From the NCBI GenBank assembly GCA_026391235.1, contig JAPLDV010000138.1, forward strand, positions 1 through 9,689: a stretch of DNA of 9,689 bases, given 5' to 3'. Numbering within the stretch: the first letter of the stretch is position 1; each line of letters starts with the position of its first letter. The stretch is from Bacteroidia bacterium (GTDB lineage Bacteria > Bacteroidota > Bacteroidia > Bacteroidales > UBA12481). This document shows positions 7,478 through 9,689 of the stretch, one piece after another. A program made the translations under genes and the position numbers. Under the pieces are notes generated by a model. It had not been told where the DNA came from, did no database searches, and was given only the letters and a program-made list of their open reading frames with translations.

Positions 7478-7797
7478 GTTTCATGCGACACCTCATCGGA
7501 CAGTTCACTTTCGTTCAGCTCTTGTATAAACACCTGAGATGCTTCTTTCAGCACCCCTTTTCCCAGTCCGTTCAACACCTCTATCGTTGGATAAAAGCAC
7601 CGCCGGGTGGTTTGACAGATTCTCCTGTTGGCCCCTGTCGGTGGTTCATCTCTGTTTCCTTTCTGTAAAATTCTCTGTCGGGTAGCTCAGCCAGTCATTT
7701 CGCTCGACCTCCGCAGACATACCTTTCGTTCGATACGCTTTAAAGTGGTTTACTGAGTTCCACCATCTTGACTATAGTTCACTCGTCCAGTTGTCTA

Positions 7798-7816
7798 GCG
7801 CAATGTGCCTTTGCGC
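7798..7816 (-). other. Perfect hairpin downstream of the FISUMP gene
   Basis: A six-base-pair perfect stem (GCGCAA/TTGCGC) with a seven-base loop lies 22 bases beyond the stop codon of the minus-strand gene. No U-tract follows on the minus strand, so it is unlikely to be an intrinsic terminator. It fits as a stem in the proposed intron RNA. A hairpin just beyond a variable region is also a known feature of diversity-generating retroelement targets, but nothing else confirms that reading here. Confidence 0.45.
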
Positions 7817-7838
7817 CCTGTTCAGCCTCTGTGCACAC

Positions 7839-9689
7839 TCAATCTTTCAGGCAACGTATTGAGAGAGCATATGGAGTCAGAGCGCGAGACTTAAACGCTA
7901 GGACACTATTATATTGCAGGTAGCGGTTCTCACAAGTATTAGGATCATTTACAGTTATACTTGAACTCCACCATATTGCCAAACCACTTAAATTTGCTCC
8001 ATTGTTACTACTGCCACCACCTGGAATAGCTGAGAACCCGCTAGAATTTGAACCATTACCACTATCGCCCCAACCCGTCGCGTTTTTCATTTTACCACCT
8101 GCGACGTTCTCACCTCCAAGATTGGTGATTAAAGTTTCCCACTCTGCATCCGAAGGAACGTGCCAGCCAATAGGACAAAGTTTGCCTGTACTGATACAAG
8201 GCCAACTGTATAAGGCACCAGAAATGTTCATATTTGATGTATCACCATTGAACCAACAGTAAAAATCTGGATTAAGCCACCATCCAACAGCACCACTGTT
8301 TGCAACTGACCAACCTGCTAAAAAGTTTATTGCTGTCCCATCGTTGTATTTGGTGGCTTTTAGATTTTCCGCCATCCAAATTTGTGTCCCAATCGTAATG
8401 AATTTATATTCATTAGTATCTCTGCTATCAATAAAAGTTCCGGAGATTTGGAATGTTTGCTCATTCCCATAACTTGTACCAATACTGTTGGTGGCGTATG
8501 CACGCACGTAATAGGTTGTATTACCGGTTAAACCGGATAAACTGCTTGTAAATGGGCCTGTTCCTGTGCCGTCCGTTGTTTTATTATTTGTTGTAGTTGG
8601 ACTGGAAACAGTCGACCAACAAACCCCTCGTGCAGTCACACTCGAACCACCATCATCGGTGATATTACCACCGGAGGAGGCGCTAGTTTGGGTAATAACT
8701 GTAATAGCAGTTGTGGTAAGGATTGGTGATACTGGACTTGTCTTAAAACTTACCTCATTACCATAGCTCGTTCCAACACTATTAGTGGCATAAGCACGTA
8801 TGTAATATGTCGTATTCCCGGTCAAACCGGTCAGGTTGCTTGTAAAACTACCTGTCCCAGTCCCATCTGTGGTCTTGCTGTTGGCTGTAGTTGGATTGGA
8901 TGAGGTGCTCCAGCAAACTCCCCTTGCAGTAACTGTGGCTCCACCATCGGATGTTACATTGCCACCACCGGTGGCATTGGTTACCGTAATATTAGTTACA
9001 GCTGCCGTGGATACCATTGGTGACACGGCTCCCTGGAGGCAGCGGACCGAGAAACCGTCACTGTGGATGCAGGTGTACCGGTACACTCCGTCGCCGGAGT
9101 AGTACAGGTATCGGTTCCAGGCGCTCGACCCAATCTCCGAGGACGACCAAAAGAGGGCACCGTTGCCAAGGCCGCTGAAGCCCCCATAGCGGTCGTGGTA
9201 GCCTCCCGGAAGGGCCGTAAAACCGCTGATGTTGGTAGCACCAGTGCTTGGGCTAATCCAATGTGATGTTCCGGCTTCTTTCAATTTGCCACCAACACTG
9301 CCCGTACTCCTCAAACCAGAGGCATCAGCGTCAGATTGACTCATCCCCTGATTCTTTTCGAGAACCTTCCATTCTTCATCGGTCGGCAAATGCCAGCCCG
9401 ATGGACAAGCAGTCAATGCAGCCGGCCAGTTATACAACACTCCATAAGTGGTATAATTGGCAGTTCCCTTTGCTGAAGCAACTGTGCTGCCTTCATATCC
9501 ATAAACATAGTAATAAGGATCGGTATCCGAAAAGGCAGAGGATGGGCTGACAGCAGGCAGGTAAGCCAGATTTTCGGCCATCCAGGTTTGGGTACCTATT
9601 TGTATACATTTATATACTCTACTGTCGCGTGAATCGGTGAAAGTGCAGCTTGCAGCAAGCGTCGTAAAAGTAACCTCAGCTCCATAAGC
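7839..9689 (-). CDS. FISUMP-domain (Fib_succ_major) surface protein with Ig/FN3-like repeats, N-terminus outside window
   Basis: The minus-strand frame is open from the window edge to TGA at 7839-7841, giving 616 residues without a start. The ATG at 9581 lies inside the conserved 'IGTQTWMAENL' motif and is not the start. Order: end of an Ig/FN3-like repeat (residues 1-12, AYGAEVTFTTL), FISUMP domain 1 (about 17-219, with GVLYNWPAAL, CPSGWHLPTDEEW, WSSSE, FSVRCLQ), two Ig/FN3-like repeats (about 223-322 and 323-416), and FISUMP domain 2 (about 419-616, with IGTQIWMAENL, CPIGWHVPSDAEW, WWSSS, LSIRCLKD). FISUMP domains have a C-type-lectin-like fold and occur on extracytoplasmic proteins of Bacteroidota and Fibrobacterota. 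A ligand-binding or adhesion role is likely. No type IX sorting tail follows domain 2. Any signal peptide would lie beyond the window. Confidence 0.85.
   Translation of the reverse strand, partial: AYGAEVTFTTLAASCTFTDSRDSRVYKCIQIGTQTWMAENLAYLPAVSPSSAFSDTDPYYYVYGYEGSTVASAKGTANYTTYGVLYNWPAALTACPSGWHLPTDEEWKVLEKNQGMSQSDADASGLRSTGSVGGKLKEAGTSHWISPSTGATNISGFTALPGGYHDRYGGFSGLGNGALFWSSSEIGSSAWNRYLYYSGDGVYRYTCIHSDGFSVRCLQGAVSPMVSTAAVTNITVTNATGGGNVTSDGGATVTARGVCWSTSSNPTTANSKTTDGTGTGSFTSNLTGLTGNTTYYIRAYATNSVGTSYGNEVSFKTSPVSPILTTTAITVITQTSASSGGNITDDGGSSVTARGVCWSTVSSPTTTNNKTTDGTGTGPFTSSLSGLTGNTTYYVRAYATNSIGTSYGNEQTFQISGTFIDSRDTNEYKFITIGTQIWMAENLKATKYNDGTAINFLAGWSVANSGAVGWWLNPDFYCWFNGDTSNMNISGALYSWPCISTGKLCPIGWHVPSDAEWETLITNLGGENVAGGKMKNATGWGDSGNGSNSSGFSAIPGGGSSNNGANLSGLAIWWSSSITVNDPNTCENRYLQYNSVLAFKSRALTPYALSIRCLKD
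8442..9023 (-). repeat. Two tandem Ig/FN3-like protein repeats between FISUMP domains
   Basis: Units are about 8724-9023 and 8442-8723. Both encode the same framework: TAARGVCWST-type (TVTARGVCWST / SVTARGVCWST), KTTDGTGTG, GLTGNTTYY and RAYATNS.GTSYGNE. The DNA differs at many third positions, so the duplication is old or gene-converted while the protein was held constant. The last residues of a more divergent third unit (AYGAEVTFTTL) are visible at 9657-9689. Such repeats act as stalks or spacers that hold binding domains away from the cell surface. Confidence 0.8.
9031..9220 (-). other. GC-rich, NNC-codon-rich segment at the end of FISUMP domain 1 (candidate variable region)
   Basis: By hand count about 120 of these 190 bases are G or C (63%), against about 38-47% in sampled stretches of the rest of the gene. 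It encodes the C-terminal third of FISUMP domain 1, from GGYHDRYGG to SVRCLQ. Of the 18 codons between RYL and SVRC, 13 end in C (TAC, TAC, TCC, GGC, GAC, TAC, TAC, ACC, TGC, ATC, CAC, GAC, TTC). Adenine mutagenesis of AAC codons would leave this pattern in a diversity-generating retroelement target, and the segment is the ligand-facing end of a lectin-like domain. A GC-rich donor cassette acquired by recombination would also explain it. No template repeat or reverse transcriptase is in the window. Confidence 0.35.

Larger units (their letters stand above)
7433..7838 (-). ncRNA. Probable group II intron 5' fragment (domain I-like RNA), 3' part missing
   Basis: There is no convincing gene in these 406 bases, but the minus strand has structured-RNA character. 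Right after the TGA of the FISUMP gene the sequence reads GTGTGCACAG, matching the group II intron 5' consensus GTGYG. Downstream are short hairpins: GCGCAA/TTGCGC (7798-7816), GGTGG-loop-CCAC (about 7745-7765), CGTATC/GGTATG with a GAACGAAA loop (about 7718-7737), and GGTC/GACT with a GAGCGAAA-type loop (about 7696-7712). Purine-rich 'GGTGGAACTCAGTAAACC' and 'AGGTCGAGCGAAATGACTG' resemble domain I segments. No reverse transcriptase/maturase or domain V is present, so the element would be truncated toward the phage genes. Alternatives are a degraded gene end or an unrelated structured 3' UTR. Confidence 0.4.

Noticed and set aside
7450..7668. 72-codon plus-strand frame after the tape measure
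   Set aside because: Its translation has no family resemblance and no ribosome-binding site, and the same bases form hairpins on the minus strand. Treated as part of the non-coding segment.
7498..7680. Minus-strand open stretch ending '...ASQVFIQELNESELSDEVSHET', a possible C-terminus of a lost gene
   Set aside because: It reads like protein, but other frames of the same stretch are equally open and no start or family match is evident. The structured-RNA reading explains the bases at least as well. It remains a minor alternative.
7676..7740. tRNA-like string (GGGTAGCTCAGCCAGTCA with a later GTTCGATA)
   Set aside because: It resembles a D-arm and T-loop, but no acceptor stem, anticodon arm or paired T-stem can be formed.
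9579..9581. ATG at 9581 as the start of the FISUMP gene
   Set aside because: The frame is open to the window edge, and the residues before it (TFTDSRD...IGTQTW) are the conserved beginning of a FISUMP domain, so this Met is internal.

Overview
The window looks like Bacteroidota DNA. The evidence is a DUF6712-type connector, a tape-measure C-terminus of the kind seen in Bacteroidetes phages, and a FISUMP-domain surface protein with Bacteroidetes-type 'RAYATNS.GTSYGNE' repeats. It joins two unrelated pieces: a plus-strand phage morphogenesis operon (1-7432) and a minus-strand multidomain surface-protein gene (7839 to beyond 9689). About 400 bases of non-coding DNA lie between them.

Region 1-7432 holds seven closely packed plus-strand genes: a small protein (1-195), a portal-like protein (195-1274), a DUF6712-like head-tail connector (1232-2239), an unrecognised 246-aa protein (2236-2976), a tail-terminator-like protein (2957-3463), a gp10-like neck protein (3453-3914) and a 1172-aa TP901-family tape measure (3914-7432). 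Consecutive genes overlap by 1 to 20 bases in most cases, so this is one translationally coupled operon. As written, the set cannot build a complete virion. The portal loses its frame near base 1144, no major capsid or tail-tube gene is seen, and nothing tail-related follows the tape measure. I read it as a decayed or rearranged prophage, although an assembly error at either junction cannot be excluded.

Region 7433-7838 contains no convincing gene. Read on the minus strand it is rich in short hairpins, and it begins with GTGTG directly after the stop codon of the surface-protein gene. This suggests the 5' part of a group II intron (domain I-like RNA) cut off at the phage side. The assignment is tentative.

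Region 7839-9689 is the 3' part (616 codons, no start in the window) of a secreted or surface-type protein. Its order is: end of one Ig/FN3-like repeat, FISUMP domain 1, two about 95-100-aa Ig/FN3-like repeats, FISUMP domain 2, stop. The C-terminal third of FISUMP domain 1 is a sharply bounded GC-rich patch (about 63% GC by hand count, against about 43% nearby) with many NNC codons. FISUMP domains adopt a C-type-lectin-like fold and are, to my knowledge, among the targets of diversity-generating retroelements. The patch is therefore a candidate variable or cassette-exchanged region, but no reverse transcriptase or template repeat is visible here.
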